A stretch of 64,000 nucleotides of DNA from Streptomyces mobaraensis (lineage in GTDB: Bacteria > Actinomycetota > Actinomycetes > Streptomycetales > Streptomycetaceae): assembly GCF_020099395.1 (NCBI RefSeq), contig NZ_CP083590.1, positions 5,580,001 through 5,644,000 of the forward strand, given 5' to 3'. Positions 36,524 through 46,600 of this stretch are shown here, one piece after another (position 1 is the stretch's first letter; each line of letters opens with the position of its first letter). Both the position numbers and the translations under genes were made by a program. Below the pieces are notes generated by a model. That model had not been told where the DNA came from and did not search any database. It saw only the letters and a program-made list of their open reading frames with translations.

Positions 36524-37627
36524 TCAGACCGGGCCCGGCCCCGGGCCGATGTCGCCCGACGTGGGCGGCGTCTGCCGGCGGTCCGGCGTCTCGGCCGGGC
36601 CCGGCGCGGGCGCCGTGCTGATGCGCGGCAGCGCGTACGGGTGCTTCCGGCGCAGCCACTCGATCAGCTGCTCGCGGACGACGCAGCGGAGCGTCCAGAT
36701 GTCGTCGGCGTCCTTGGCGGTCACCAGGGCCCGCACCTGGATGGTGGTGGGGGTGGTGTCCGTGACGACGAGGCTCCAGGCCCGGCCGTCCCACTCCCGG
36801 GCCCCCTTCACCACCTCGTGCAGCCGCTCCCGCATGAGGTCGATGGGGGCGGAGTGGTCCAGGTGGAAGAAGACCGTGCCGGTCATCCGGGGGTTGCCGC
36901 GCGACCAGTTCTCGAAGGGGCGGCTGGTGAAGTACGAGACCGGCATGGTGATGCGGCGCTCGTCCCAGGTGGTGACCACCAGATAGGTGAGGGTGATCTC
37001 CTCGACCGTGCCCCACTCGCCGCCCACCACCACGGTGTCGCCGATGCGCACCATGTCGCCGAACGCTATCTGCAGACCCGCGAAGAGGTTGCCGAGCGTG
37101 GACTGGGCCGCCACACCGGCCACGATGCCGATCAGACCGGCGGAGGCCAGCACGGACGTGCCGACCGTCCGCATGCCGGGGAAGGTCAGCAGCATCGCCG
37201 CCACCGCGACGACGCAGACGGCCGCCGTGACGATGCGGCGGATCAGCGTCACCTGGGTGCGGACCCGGCGCATCCGGGCCGGGTCGCGGCTGCCGGCCGC
37301 GTAGCGCGCGTACGCCGACTCGACTATGGCCGTCGCCACCCGCGTCGCGAGCCAGGCGCAGGCTCCGATGAGCACCAGGGTGAGCAGCCTGGTCAGCAGG
37401 GTCTCGTGTTTTTCGGACAGCTCGGCCGACTCGTAACCGCCGCGCAGCAGGGCCGTGCACAGCACCAGCCGCAAGGGCATCCGGCAGCGGCGCAGCAGGC
37501 GCCACAAGGGGGCTTCCGGATGCCGTTCGGCGATCCGGCGAACCGTTTTGTCGGCGGCCCAGCCCACCACGACCGTGATGACCAGGGCAGCGCCGAGGAC
37601 CGCGAGAGGCCGCAGCACGTCCTCCAT
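36524..37627 (-). CDS. MscS-family mechanosensitive ion channel
   Basis: A 367-residue channel with three to four hydrophobic helices. The pore helix and beta-domain entry VLASAGLIGIVAGVAAQSTLGNLFAGLQIA and then DMVRIGDTVVV show the MscS signature. An alpha/beta cytoplasmic domain (FHLDHSAPIDLMRERL...) and a Pro-rich disordered tail follow. ATG 37627 is best placed relative to AAGGAG; GTG 37633 is the alternative. It protects against hypo-osmotic shock. The tail contains a direct repeat of downstream DNA around 36450 and 36515. Confidence 0.9.
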   Translation of the reverse strand: MEDVLRPLAVLGAALVITVVVGWAADKTVRRIAERHPEAPLWRLLRRCRMPLRLVLCTALLRGGYESAELSEKHETLLTRLLTLVLIGACAWLATRVATAIVESAYARYAAGSRDPARMRRVRTQVTLIRRIVTAAVCVVAVAAMLLTFPGMRTVGTSVLASAGLIGIVAGVAAQSTLGNLFAGLQIAFGDMVRIGDTVVVGGEWGTVEEITLTYLVVTTWDERRITMPVSYFTSRPFENWSRGNPRMTGTVFFHLDHSAPIDLMRERLHEVVKGAREWDGRAWSLVVTDTTPTTIQVRALVTAKDADDIWTLRCVVREQLIEWLRRKHPYALPRISTAPAPGPAETPDRRQTPPTSGDIGPGPGPV

Positions 37628-37731
37628 GAGCACCAGCTCCTTCCGGCTCCTGCCGGGCGCGCGCTCCTCCTTTCGACCGTAGCTGGCACGATGGAGGCCA
37701 CGCGATCCAGCCCTGCAAGGAAGTGACTCCG

Positions 37732-38313
37732 GTGCCGTCTCCTACCACGATCGTCCTGTTCCATTCGGCCTACGGTCTGCGACCGGCCGTACACGCGGCC
37801 GCCGAGCGGCTGCGCGGCGCGGGGTACGAGGTGCACGTACCCGACCTCTACGACGGGCGGACGGCGGACACCGTCGAGGACGGCATGGCCATCAAGGACG
37901 AGATCGGGCGGGAGGAGCTGCTGCGGCGGGCGATCACGGCGGCGGCGCCGCTGTCCGAGCGGGGGCTCGTCTACGCGGGGTTCTCACTGGGCGGGTCGAT
38001 CGCCCAGAACCTCGCTCTGGGGGACGAGAAGGCCCGGGGGCTGCTGCTCTTCCACGGGACGTCCGATCTGGCGGAGGACGCGGCGGTGGACGAGCTGCCG
38101 GTGCAGCTGCATGTGGCCGATCCGGATCCGTTCGAGCCGCATGACTGGCTGAACGCCTGGTATTTGCGGATGGGGCGGGCGGGGGCGGAGGTTGAGGTGC
38201 ACCGGTACCACGGGGCCGGGCATCTGTTTACGGATCCGGAGCTTCCGGACTTCGACTCCGAGGCGGCTGAGCGGGCCTGGCGGGTGGCGCTCGCGTTCCT
38301 GTCGGAGCTGTAG
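37732..38313 (+). CDS. Dienelactone hydrolase-family alpha/beta hydrolase
   Basis: A 193-residue alpha/beta hydrolase. The nucleophile elbow is YAGFSLGGSIAQ, with Ser where classical dienelactone hydrolases carry Cys. The Asp is probably in VADPDPFEPHD and the His in YHGAGHLFTDP. The substrate is unknown. GTG 37732 is the better start, ten bases from AAGGA; GTG 37723 is too close to it. Codons at the 3' end shift to G/T endings. A nested palindrome follows. Confidence 0.87.
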   Translation: MPSPTTIVLFHSAYGLRPAVHAAAERLRGAGYEVHVPDLYDGRTADTVEDGMAIKDEIGREELLRRAITAAAPLSERGLVYAGFSLGGSIAQNLALGDEKARGLLLFHGTSDLAEDAAVDELPVQLHVADPDPFEPHDWLNAWYLRMGRAGAEVEVHRYHGAGHLFTDPELPDFDSEAAERAWRVALAFLSEL

Positions 38314-38321
38314 GAGGCCCC

Positions 38322-38448
38322 TGTCCCGCCCTTTCACCGTTTCTCGCGGGGGCTGCGCCCCCGCACCCCCGAAGCGCCCTGCGGGCGCTGTCCTCAAGCG
38401 CCGGACGGGCTGAATATCAGCCCGTCCGGCGCTTGAGGACGAACGGTC
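38322..38448. repeat. Nested palindromic element, copy 3
   Basis: Core arms 38390-38413 and 38417-38440 are a perfect 24-bp inverted repeat, with G for A in the sixth-from-end stem pair on both arms, that is, a compensated change. The left outer part has CGCCCTTTCACCGTTTC and a GGGGGCTGCGCCCCC hairpin. The right outer arm is missing. It lies between the convergent hydrolase and phoD genes. Confidence 0.8.
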
Positions 38449-38453
38449 AGCGG

Positions 38454-40148
38454 TCAGCGCACCGGCGCCTTCACCCGTTCCACCCGCTGGCTCCCGGACA
38501 GCGTGCGGTACGACCGTTCCCAGGACGACGTCGCCTTCGGGTCCCGCTTGTCGGAGAGGACGTAGTAGTCCATCTGCGCGCGCTCGGCGGTGATGTCGAG
38601 GACGCCGTAGCCGTGGGAGTCCATGTCGACCCACTTCACGTGCCGGTTGGCGGCCTGGATGGCGGCGACGGCCGGAAGCGAGACGGTGTGGGGGAGGACG
38701 TGGAGGGTGTCGTCGAGGTTGTCGGCGGTGACCGAGGTGACGACGAACTCGGTGGCGACCGAGCGGGAGACCGGGTACGTCGCGGCCGTCTCCGGGACGT
38801 CGTTGGCCCACGCCATGTGGATGTCGCCGGTGAGGAAGACGGTGTTGTTGATGCCGTGGCCGGTGAGGTGGCCGAGGAGTTCGCGGCGGTCGTGGGTATA
38901 GCCGTCCCACTGGTCGGTGTTGGCGGCGATGCCCTCCTCGGGCAGGCCCAGCAGCTTGGCGAGCGGCTTGAGGAGGTGGGCGGGCATGGCGCCGAAGGCG
39001 AGCGGGGACATCATCACCGGGTTGCCGACGAGCCGCCAGGTGGTGTCGGAGGCGGCCAGGCCGTCCTTCAGCCAGTCGAGCTGGGCGCGGCCGGTGAGGG
39101 TGCGGGACGGGGCGTCGACCGCGCCGCTGCCCGCCTTGACCTGCTCCGAGCGGAACGAGCGCAGGTCCAGCAGGTGCAGGTCGGCGAGGCGGCCGAAGCG
39201 CAGCCGGCGGTAGGTGGTGCCCTCGACGGAGGGGCGCACCGGCATCCACTCGAAGTACGCCTTCTTCGCCGCCGCGACGCGGTCGGCCCAGGCGCCCTCG
39301 GTGCCCGGCGTGTGGTTGACGGCGCCGCCGGACCAGGCGTTGTCGGCGAACTCGTGGTCGTCCCAGATGGCGACGAACGGCAGGGCCGCGTGCAGGGCCT
39401 GGAGGTCCGGGTCGGTCTTGTAACGGCCGTGCCGGGTGCGGTAGTCGGCGAGGGTGACGATCTCGTGTCTGGGCTCGTGCGGGCGGACGACGTACTTGGC
39501 GGCCGGGTACTCGCCCGACTTGTACTCGTAGAGGTAGTCGCCGAGGTGCAGCACCGCGTCCAGGTCGCGGCGGGCGGCGAGGTGGCGGTAGGCGGAGAAG
39601 TGGCCCGACTCCCAGTTGGCGCAGGAGACCACGCCGAAGCGGAGGCCGTCCGCCTGGGCGTCGGGGGCGGGCGCGGTGCGCGTCCGGCCGGTGGGGGAGT
39701 GGACCTCGCCCGAACCGCCGGTGCCCGCGCCGCCGGTGACCGTGAACCGGAAGAAGTAGTCCGTGCCGGGGCGCAGTCCGCGGACGTCGGCCTTGACCGT
39801 GTGGTCGCCGGCGGCGGACGCGGTGACCGTGCCGGAGGCGGTGACCCGGCCGAACCCGGCGTCCTCGGCGACCTGCCAGCTCACCTGGACGTCCGGGCCG
39901 AGCCCGGACCCGGGCACGGCCTCCGGGACCGGGGTCACCCGGGTCCACAGCAGGATGCCGTCGGGCAGCGGGTCGCCGGAGGCGACACCGTGCAGGAACG
40001 CGGGGGCCGAGGTCGTCTCGGCATGGGCCGCGGCGGTGGCGGCGGTGGCCGCGCGGGCGGCCGGGGCGACGGCGAGGGGCAGCAGCGCGGCGGTGGCCGC
40101 CACGCCGGTGACGGCCGCGCGGCGGGATATCGGGGGACGTGGGTTCAC
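38454..40148 (-). CDS. phoD: PhoD-type alkaline phosphatase (secreted)
   Basis: A 564-residue secreted phosphodiesterase/phosphatase needing Ca and Fe. The Tat signal has a twin Arg ([20 protein letters not shown]). An N-terminal Ig-like domain (about residues 50-150) precedes the metallophosphatase core with [25 protein letters not shown] and [16 protein letters not shown] 40148 was chosen from the signal peptide. It supplies phosphate from outside the cell; relatives are PhoP-controlled. A direct-repeat PHO box could overlap 40143-40175, but the match is poor. Confidence 0.92.
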   Translation of the reverse strand: MNPRPPISRRAAVTGVAATAALLPLAVAPAARAATAATAAAHAETTSAPAFLHGVASGDPLPDGILLWTRVTPVPEAVPGSGLGPDVQVSWQVAEDAGFGRVTASGTVTASAAGDHTVKADVRGLRPGTDYFFRFTVTGGAGTGGSGEVHSPTGRTRTAPAPDAQADGLRFGVVSCANWESGHFSAYRHLAARRDLDAVLHLGDYLYEYKSGEYPAAKYVVRPHEPRHEIVTLADYRTRHGRYKTDPDLQALHAALPFVAIWDDHEFADNAWSGGAVNHTPGTEGAWADRVAAAKKAYFEWMPVRPSVEGTTYRRLRFGRLADLHLLDLRSFRSEQVKAGSGAVDAPSRTLTGRAQLDWLKDGLAASDTTWRLVGNPVMMSPLAFGAMPAHLLKPLAKLLGLPEEGIAANTDQWDGYTHDRRELLGHLTGHGINNTVFLTGDIHMAWANDVPETAATYPVSRSVATEFVVTSVTADNLDDTLHVLPHTVSLPAVAAIQAANRHVKWVDMDSHGYGVLDITAERAQMDYYVLSDKRDPKATSSWERSYRTLSGSQRVERVKAPVR

Positions 40149-40333
40149 GGGCGCTTACTTTATCGCCGTTCGCACATATGGGCGGACGCTCCGTCAGGAG
40201 TTCGTCCGTCCATCCCCGGGCGGTCGCCTCGATTTCGCGCCGAATTCCCGCGCCGCCGTCGGGAACCGTCCGGTGGCCGCCGGGGAGCCGGACGTCCGCG
40301 TGGGGCCTCCGCCTCCCCCGCCGGGGTCGGCCG

Positions 40334-41167
40334 CTACTTCTTGCGCGGGCCGAACTCCTTGTCCATGACCCCGTCGTACAGCTCCTTGGTCGCCGGCGGG
40401 ACCGGGCCGTTGGGCCCTTCCACGGTCAGCTGCTTGTCGCCGTGGAGGAGGGTCGGGGTGCCGTTGACGCCGTTCTTGCCGAAGAGCTTGCCCATCTCCA
40501 GGGCCCAGCGGTCGTAGACGTGGTCCTTGACGCTCGTCTCGAACTTGGTGTTGCCCTTCAAGGCCGGCACCTGCTGGGCTATGTCGATGAGGTGCTGGTC
40601 GTCGGCGAAGGCGTCGTCCCGCTCGTTCGGGTGGTTCTTCTTGGAGTAGAGGGCTTCCTTGTAGTCGAGGAAGGCGTCCGGGCTGACGTTCAGGGCGGCG
40701 CCCAGGGCGCTGACGGCGTTCTTGGAGCCGTCGCCCGTGAGCTGGCGGTCGAGGAAGTTGACCATGACGTAGCGGACCTTGAACCGCCCGTCCTTCATGT
40801 CCTGACGGACGGTCGAGCCGACGGCCTGCTCGAAGTCCGAGCACATGGGGCAGCGCGGGTCCTCGAAGATGGTCAGGGTTTCCTTGGCGCTCTTCTGGCC
40901 GATGACGATCTCGTTGCCGTTCTCACCGGTCGTGTTGGCGGGCTTGACGAGCGTCTTCTCGGAGGCCGCCTTCCAGTGGTCGCTGGTGCCGTCGTTCATC
41001 TTGGTGACCGCGACGACCACGCCGGCCGTGATCGCCAGGACGCCCACCACCGCGGCGCCGACGATGAGTTGGCGCCTGGTCTTGTCCTTCTTGGCCTGGC
41101 GCTCGCGCTCGGCGCGCAGCCGCTCGCGTGCGGCCTGCTTGTTCTGGGCGTTGTTGCGGTTGCTCAT
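40334..41167 (-). CDS. Membrane-anchored DsbA-like thiol oxidoreductase (copy A)
   Basis: 277 residues. A basic cytoplasmic N terminus (about 30 residues) and one membrane helix (LIVGAAVVGVLAITAGVVVAV) place a thioredoxin-fold DsbA domain outside the cell. The active site is DPRCPMCSDFE (CPMC) and the cis-Pro loop is VNGTPTLL. It closely resembles copy B at 41967. It lies 42 bp after a four-helix membrane protein gene. It should oxidise or isomerise disulfides in exported proteins. Confidence 0.9.
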   Translation of the reverse strand: MSNRNNAQNKQAARERLRAERERQAKKDKTRRQLIVGAAVVGVLAITAGVVVAVTKMNDGTSDHWKAASEKTLVKPANTTGENGNEIVIGQKSAKETLTIFEDPRCPMCSDFEQAVGSTVRQDMKDGRFKVRYVMVNFLDRQLTGDGSKNAVSALGAALNVSPDAFLDYKEALYSKKNHPNERDDAFADDQHLIDIAQQVPALKGNTKFETSVKDHVYDRWALEMGKLFGKNGVNGTPTLLHGDKQLTVEGPNGPVPPATKELYDGVMDKEFGPRKK

Positions 41168-41209
41168 GATGTCCTCTCACGGGACGTACGAAGGTCGGGG
41201 ACGGTGCGC

Positions 41210-41881
41210 TCAGGCGGTGCGTGCCTGGGGCGGTCCCCGACGTACGACGGAGTGGACGAGCAGGGGGAGGGCGCGGGCGTGCGGGGTGTCGCGGGACGGG
41301 CGTGCCGTCACGCCCGACGGGGCGGGTGCCGCGCCCTTCGCGATGGCCAGCAGCAGCGGGCGGAAGGCGAAGGCGGCCACCGCGCGCAGCAGCCGGGCGA
41401 GGGCCACTTCGCCGCGGTGGAGCCAGGCGGCGGCCAGCATGCCGACGGCGATGTGCAGGGCCAGCAGCAGCCACGGCGCCGCCGAGTCCAGCGCGTCCGC
41501 CGGTGGGCCCTGGCCCGCCGTGAGGTGGGCGAGCGGGGTGCCGACGTCGCCGCCGCGGCAGACCAGGTCGATGCCCATCGAGCGCAGCGGGCCCGCGACC
41601 GGGCCGCCCGCCGCGCCGTAGCAGGCGTGCTGGCCGGTGGTGAAGACCGTGTCGGCGGCCAGTTCCAGCGGGACGAGGAGGGCGGCTATGTGCCCGTAGC
41701 CGCGCTCGCGGCCGGCCAGGGCGTAGGCGAGGGCGAAGAAGGCGGCCGACAGGGCGGCGACCGTGGACACCGGGAGCGGCATCCGGGAGAGGAGCACGTG
41801 GGAGGCGGACGACAGGGTGACGCACACCGCGGTGAACAGCGCGGCGCGCAGCGCCCGCAACCGAACTCCCGTCCCCTCCAT
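41210..41881 (-). CDS. Unknown four-helix membrane protein with paired Cys (copy A)
   Basis: 223 residues, no recognised family. Four hydrophobic segments. Features shared with copy B (42833): SSASHVLLS in helix 1 (STSSHVLLS in B), GRERGYG, LLVPLELA.TVFTTGQH.CYG, a second Cys in DLVCRGGDVG (TLICGGGEVG in B) and His in helix 4 (LHIAVGMLAAAWL). The two conserved Cys are about 20 residues apart between helices 3 and 4. A DsbB/VKOR-like role toward the adjacent DsbA-like protein is possible but unproven. ATG 41881 has no clear ribosome site. Confidence 0.75.
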   Translation of the reverse strand: MEGTGVRLRALRAALFTAVCVTLSSASHVLLSRMPLPVSTVAALSAAFFALAYALAGRERGYGHIAALLVPLELAADTVFTTGQHACYGAAGGPVAGPLRSMGIDLVCRGGDVGTPLAHLTAGQGPPADALDSAAPWLLLALHIAVGMLAAAWLHRGEVALARLLRAVAAFAFRPLLLAIAKGAAPAPSGVTARPSRDTPHARALPLLVHSVVRRGPPQARTA

Positions 41882-41889
41882 AACCGGGA

Positions 41890-41923
41890 AGTGTGCCACG
41901 ACACGCCGTAATTGTCGTGTCAA
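41890..41923 (-). promoter_or_regulatory. Inverted repeat and -35-like element upstream of copy A cassette
   Basis: CACGACA (41897-41903) and TGTCGTG (41913-41919) form a perfect 7-bp inverted repeat with a nine-base spacer, next to a minus-strand TTGACA (41923-41918). The -10-like CACACT (41895-41890) is 22 bases away and eight bases from the ATG, so the spacing is unusual. Possibly an operator over the promoter. Confidence 0.35.
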
Positions 41924-41966
41924 GATTCGGCATCTTCCGGCGGGGACGGGAGCCGCGCCGCGCGGG

Positions 41967-42794
41967 CTACTTCAGGCGCGCGTCGACCGCCTGGCGGAAC
42001 TGCTCGGCGGTCATCGGAGCGCCCTTGCCCTGGGGGGTGTCCACCGTCAGCTTCTCACCGTCCAGCTTGATCGTCGGCGTTCCGGTCACATCCTTGTGGC
42101 TGTCGAACTCGTCGGACATCTCCAGCGCCCACTTGTCGAAGGTGCCGTCCTTGACGTTCTTCTCGAACTTCGCGTTGCCCTTTAGAGCGGGGACCTGCTG
42201 GGCGATCTTCAGCAGGGTGTCGTCGTTCGCGAAGGCGTCCTTGGTCTCCACGGGGTGGTTGGCCTTGGAGTACAGGGCCTTGTTGTAGGCGGAGAAGGCC
42301 TCGGGGCTGACGTCGAGGGCCGCGCCGACGGCGCTGAGCGCGTTCTTGGCGCCGGTGCCGCCCAGGCCGCGGTCGAGGAAGGCGCCGATGTGGTACCTGA
42401 CCTTGAACGTGCCGGCCTTGACGTCCTTGTCGATGGTGTCGCCGACGTTCTGCTCGAAGACCGAGCAGACCGGGCAGCGCATGTCCTGGTAGATCTCCAG
42501 GGTGTGCTTGGCGTTCTTGTCGCCGATGACGATCTCGGTGCCCTTGTCGCCCGCGGTGTTGGCCGGTTTCACGAGGGTCTTCTTGGCGGCGGCCTCCCAC
42601 GCGGAGTCCTTGCCGTCGCCGCCGAGCTGCGACACGGCCACGCCGATGCCGGCCGCGAGGGCCAGGACGCCGACGACCGCGCCGCCGACGAGGAGCTGGC
42701 GGCGGGTCCGCTCCTTTTTCGCCTGCTGCTCGCGCTCGGCGCGCAGCCGCTCGCGGGCGGACTGCTTGTTCTCCCAGTTGTTGCGCTTGCTCAT
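41967..42794 (-). CDS. Membrane-anchored DsbA-like thiol oxidoreductase (copy B)
   Basis: 275 residues, paralogue of copy A with the same start (MSKRNNWENKQSARERLRAE) and layout: cytoplasmic basic coil, one membrane helix, extracytoplasmic DsbA domain. The active site is DMRCPVCSVFE (CPVC), the cis-Pro TGTPTIK. ATG 42794 follows GGAGAAG. It lies 38 bp after its own four-helix membrane gene, as in cassette A. Dipeptides between the active-site Cys differ (PM versus PV), so redox potentials may differ. Confidence 0.9.
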   Translation of the reverse strand: MSKRNNWENKQSARERLRAEREQQAKKERTRRQLLVGGAVVGVLALAAGIGVAVSQLGGDGKDSAWEAAAKKTLVKPANTAGDKGTEIVIGDKNAKHTLEIYQDMRCPVCSVFEQNVGDTIDKDVKAGTFKVRYHIGAFLDRGLGGTGAKNALSAVGAALDVSPEAFSAYNKALYSKANHPVETKDAFANDDTLLKIAQQVPALKGNAKFEKNVKDGTFDKWALEMSDEFDSHKDVTGTPTIKLDGEKLTVDTPQGKGAPMTAEQFRQAVDARLK

Positions 42795-42832
42795 GATGCT
42801 GCTTCTCCGTGGTGTGGCTGCGGGGTTTCCGG

Positions 42833-43465
42833 TCAGGCGGGGGCGGCCTGGGCCGGGGGGCCGCGGCGGATGACGGAGTGGAGGAGCAGGGGGCGTGCGC
42901 CGGTGCGGGGGACGTACACGGCGGGGCGGGTGGGAGCGGGCACCCGCGCGGCCGGGGCGGTGCGGGCCGTGGCCAGGCGCAGCGGGCGGAACGCGGCGGC
43001 GCCGGCGGCGCGTACCAGCCGGCCGAGCGCCGCCTCGCCGCGGGCGAGCCAGGCGGTGGCCAGCAGGCCGGCCGCGAGGTGCCCGGCGAGCAGCAGCCAG
43101 GGGACGGTGCCGGGGCCGGCGACCCGGGCCAGCGGGCCGCCCACTTCTCCTCCGCCGCAGATCAGGGTGAGGGCGCCGGGCAGGGGCCGGCCGGCGGGGT
43201 CGTAGCAGGTGTGCTGGCCGGTGGTGAAGACGGTGGAGGCGGCCAGCTCCAGGGGGACGAGGAGGGCGGCCGTGCGCCCGTACCCGCGTTCGCGGCCGTA
43301 CAGCGCCCAGGCCGCGGCGTAGACGCCCGCCGTGACCGCGGCGACGACGGCTGCGGGCAGCTGCCGGCCGGACAGCAGGACGTGGGAGGAGGTGGACAGC
43401 AGCACGCACAGCGCCGTGAACAGGGCCGCCCGCAGGGCCCGCGCCGGTGCTGCGGATATGTCCAT
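42833..43465 (-). CDS. Unknown four-helix membrane protein with paired Cys (copy B)
   Basis: 210 residues, paralogue of the 41210 protein. Helices at about residues 8-28, 33-53, 60-80 and 120-140. Conserved His in LSTSSHVLLSG, paired Cys in TTGQHTCYDP and TLICGGGEVG, and His in LLAGHLAAGLL. The tail after helix 4 is basic and Pro-rich. ATG 43465 was chosen where homology to copy A begins; no Shine-Dalgarno is visible. It is first in a two-gene unit with the DsbA-like gene. The function is not known. Confidence 0.75.
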   Translation of the reverse strand: MDISAAPARALRAALFTALCVLLSTSSHVLLSGRQLPAAVVAAVTAGVYAAAWALYGRERGYGRTAALLVPLELAASTVFTTGQHTCYDPAGRPLPGALTLICGGGEVGGPLARVAGPGTVPWLLLAGHLAAGLLATAWLARGEAALGRLVRAAGAAAFRPLRLATARTAPAARVPAPTRPAVYVPRTGARPLLLHSVIRRGPPAQAAPA

Positions 43466-43661
43466 ATGGCGAGTCTGGCACGTTCTGCGGTAAGCGCTGC
43501 TTAAAGGACGATTCATGCGGGTGATACTCGAATGTGTGTGCGAAGGGTCGCCCGTGGCGTGGGTGACTCCCGGGCCCGGCTCGACGCCCGGGACGGGCCG
43601 GTAACCTTCAAGACTGCCGACTCTCGCCCGCCCCCATCCGTCCCGCCGGAGGTCCTCCACC

Positions 43662-46600
43662 GTGAGCAAGCCGCCCTTCACGCACCTGCACGTCCACACC
43701 CAGTACTCGCTGCTGGACGGCGCCGCGCGGCTGAAGGACATGTTCGCCGCCTGCAAGGACATGGGCATGACGCACATCGCCATGTCCGACCACGGCAACC
43801 TGCACGGCGCCTACGACTTCTTCCACCAGGCGAAGAAGGCCGAGATCACCCCGATCATCGGCATCGAGGCGTACGTCGCGCCCGAGTCCCGGCGGAACAA
43901 GCGGCGCATCCAGTGGGGCCAGCCGCACCAGAAGCGGGACGACGTGTCCGGTTCGGGTGGTTACACGCACAAGACGATCTGGGCGGCGGACGTCACCGGC
44001 CTGCACAACCTCTTCCGGCTGTCCTCCGACGCGTACGCCGAGGGCTGGCTGACCAAGTGGCCCCGGATGGACAAGGAGACCATCTCCCAGTGGTCCGAGG
44101 GCCTGATCGCCTCCACCGGCTGCCCGTCCGGCGAGGTGCAGACCCGGCTCCGCCTCGGCCAGTTCGACGAGGCGATCAAGGCGGCCTCGGACTACAAGGA
44201 CATCTTCGGCGAGGGCCGGTACTTCCTGGAGCTGATGGACCACGGCATCGAGATCGAGCGCCGGGTCCGCGACGGCCTGCTGGAGATCGGCAAGAAGCTC
44301 GGCATCCCCCCGCTGGTCACCAACGACTCCCATTACACCTACGCGCACGAGGCCGCGGCCCACGACGCCCTGCTCTGCATCCAGACCGGCAAGAACCTCT
44401 CCGACCCGGACCGCTTCCGGTTCGACGGCTCCGGCTACTACCTGAAGTCCACGGAGGAGATGTACGCCATCGACTCCTCGGACGCCTGGCAGGAGGGCTG
44501 CGCCAACACCCGCCTGGTCGCGGAGCAGATCAACATCGACGGCATGTTCACGGCCAAGAACCTCATGCCCAAGTTCGACATCCCCGAGGGCTACACCGAG
44601 GTCACCTGGTTCCGTGAGGAGACCATGCGGGGCATGCACCGCCGCTTCCCCGGCGGTATCCCCGAGGACCGCATGAAGCAGGTCGAGTACGAGATGGACA
44701 CGATCATCTCGATGGGCTTCCCGGGCTACTTCCTCGTGGTCGCCGACTTCATCATGTGGGCCAAGAAGCAGGGCATCGCCGTCGGCCCCGGCCGAGGCTC
44801 CGCGGCCGGCTCGATCGTCGCCTACGCCCTGGGCATCACCGACCTCGACCCCATCCCGCACGGCCTGATCTTCGAGCGGTTCCTCAACCCCGAGCGCATC
44901 TCGATGCCCGATGTCGACATCGACTTCGACGAGCGCCGGCGCTCCGAGGTGATCCGGTACGTCACCGAGAAGTACGGCGCCGACAAGGTCGCCATGATCG
45001 GCACCTACGGCACCATCAAGGCCAAGAACGCGATCAAGGACTCGGCCCGCGTCCTCGGCTACCCGTACGCCATGGGCGACCGCATCACCAAGGCCATGCC
45101 CGCCGACGTCCTCGGCAAGGGCATCCCGCTCTCCGGCATCACCGACCCCAACCACCCCCGCTACAGCGAGGCGGGCGAGGTCCGGGCGATGTACGAGAAC
45201 GAGCCGGACGTCAAGAAGGTCATCGACACCGCCATGGGCGTCGAGGGCCTGGTCCGCCAGATGGGTGTGCACGCGGCCGGCGTGATCATGTCCAGCGAGA
45301 CGATCACCGACCACGTCCCGGTCTGGGTCAGGCACTCCGACGGCGTCACCATCACCCAGTGGGACTACCCGAGCTGTGAGTCGCTCGGCCTGCTGAAGAT
45401 GGACTTCCTCGGCCTGCGCAACCTCACGATCATGGACGACGCCGTCAAGATGGTGAAGGCCAACAAGGGGATCGACATCGATCTCCTGAGCCTGCCGCTC
45501 GACGACCCCACGACCTTCGAACTGCTCCAGCGCGGTGACACCCTCGGCGTCTTCCAGTTCGACGGCGGGCCCATGCGGTCCCTGCTGCGGCTGATGAAGC
45601 CCGACAACTTCGAAGACATCTCCGCCGTGTCCGCCCTGTACCGGCCGGGCCCGATGGGCATGAACTCGCACACCAACTACGCGCTGCGCAAGAACGGCCA
45701 GCAGGAGATCACGCCGATCCACCCGGAGCTGGAGGAGCCGCTCCAGGAGGTCCTGGCCGTCACCTACGGCCTGATCGTCTACCAGGAGCAGGTCCAGAAG
45801 GCCGCCCAGATCATCGCCGGGTACTCGCTCGGCGAGGCCGACATCCTCCGCCGCGTGATGGGCAAGAAGAAGCCCGAGGAGCTGGCGAAGAACTTCGTCC
45901 TCTTCCAGAAGGGCGCGCGCGAGAAGGGCTACTCCGACGAGGCCATCCAGGCGCTCTGGGACGTGCTGGTCCCGTTCGCCGGCTACGCGTTCAACAAGGC
46001 GCACTCCGCCGCGTACGGCCTGGTGTCCTACTGGACCGCCTACCTCAAGGCCAACCACCCGGCCGAGTACATGGCGGCGCTGCTCACCTCCGTCAAGGAC
46101 GACAAGGACAAGTCCGCGACGTACCTCAACGAGTGCCGCCGCATGGGCATCAAGGTGCTCCCGCCGAACGTCAACGAGTCCGAGGCCAACTTCGCCGCCC
46201 AGGGTGACGACGTGATCCTCTTCGGCCTCACCGCCGTCCGGAACGTCGGCGCCAACGTCGTCGACTCGATCATCCGCTGCCGCAAGTCCAAGGGGAAGTA
46301 CACCTCGTTTCCCGACTTCCTGGACAAGGTCGAGGCGGTCGTCTGCAACAAGCGCACCGTCGAATCGCTGATCAAGGCCGGTGCGTTCGACGAGATGGGG
46401 CACACCCGCAAGGGCCTCACCGCGCACTACGAGCCGATGATCGACAACGTGGTGCAGGTCAAGCGCAAGGAGGCCGAGGGGCAGTTCGACCTCTTCGGCG
46501 GCATGGGCGAGGAGGACAGCAGCGAGCCCGGCTTCGGGCTGGACGTGGAGTTCTCCGACGTCGAGTGGGAGAAGTCGTACCTCCTCGCGCAGGAGCGCGA

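Noticed and set aside
36450..36540. Direct repeat GCGGTCGG...GACCGGGCCCGG at the NhaP-MscS junction
   Set aside because: Two imperfect copies only, explained by GC-rich low complexity; no clear terminator geometry.
40143..40175. PHO box upstream of phoD
   Set aside because: Only one GTTCACG-like unit fits; the following 11-nt units diverge, so it is not reported as a site.
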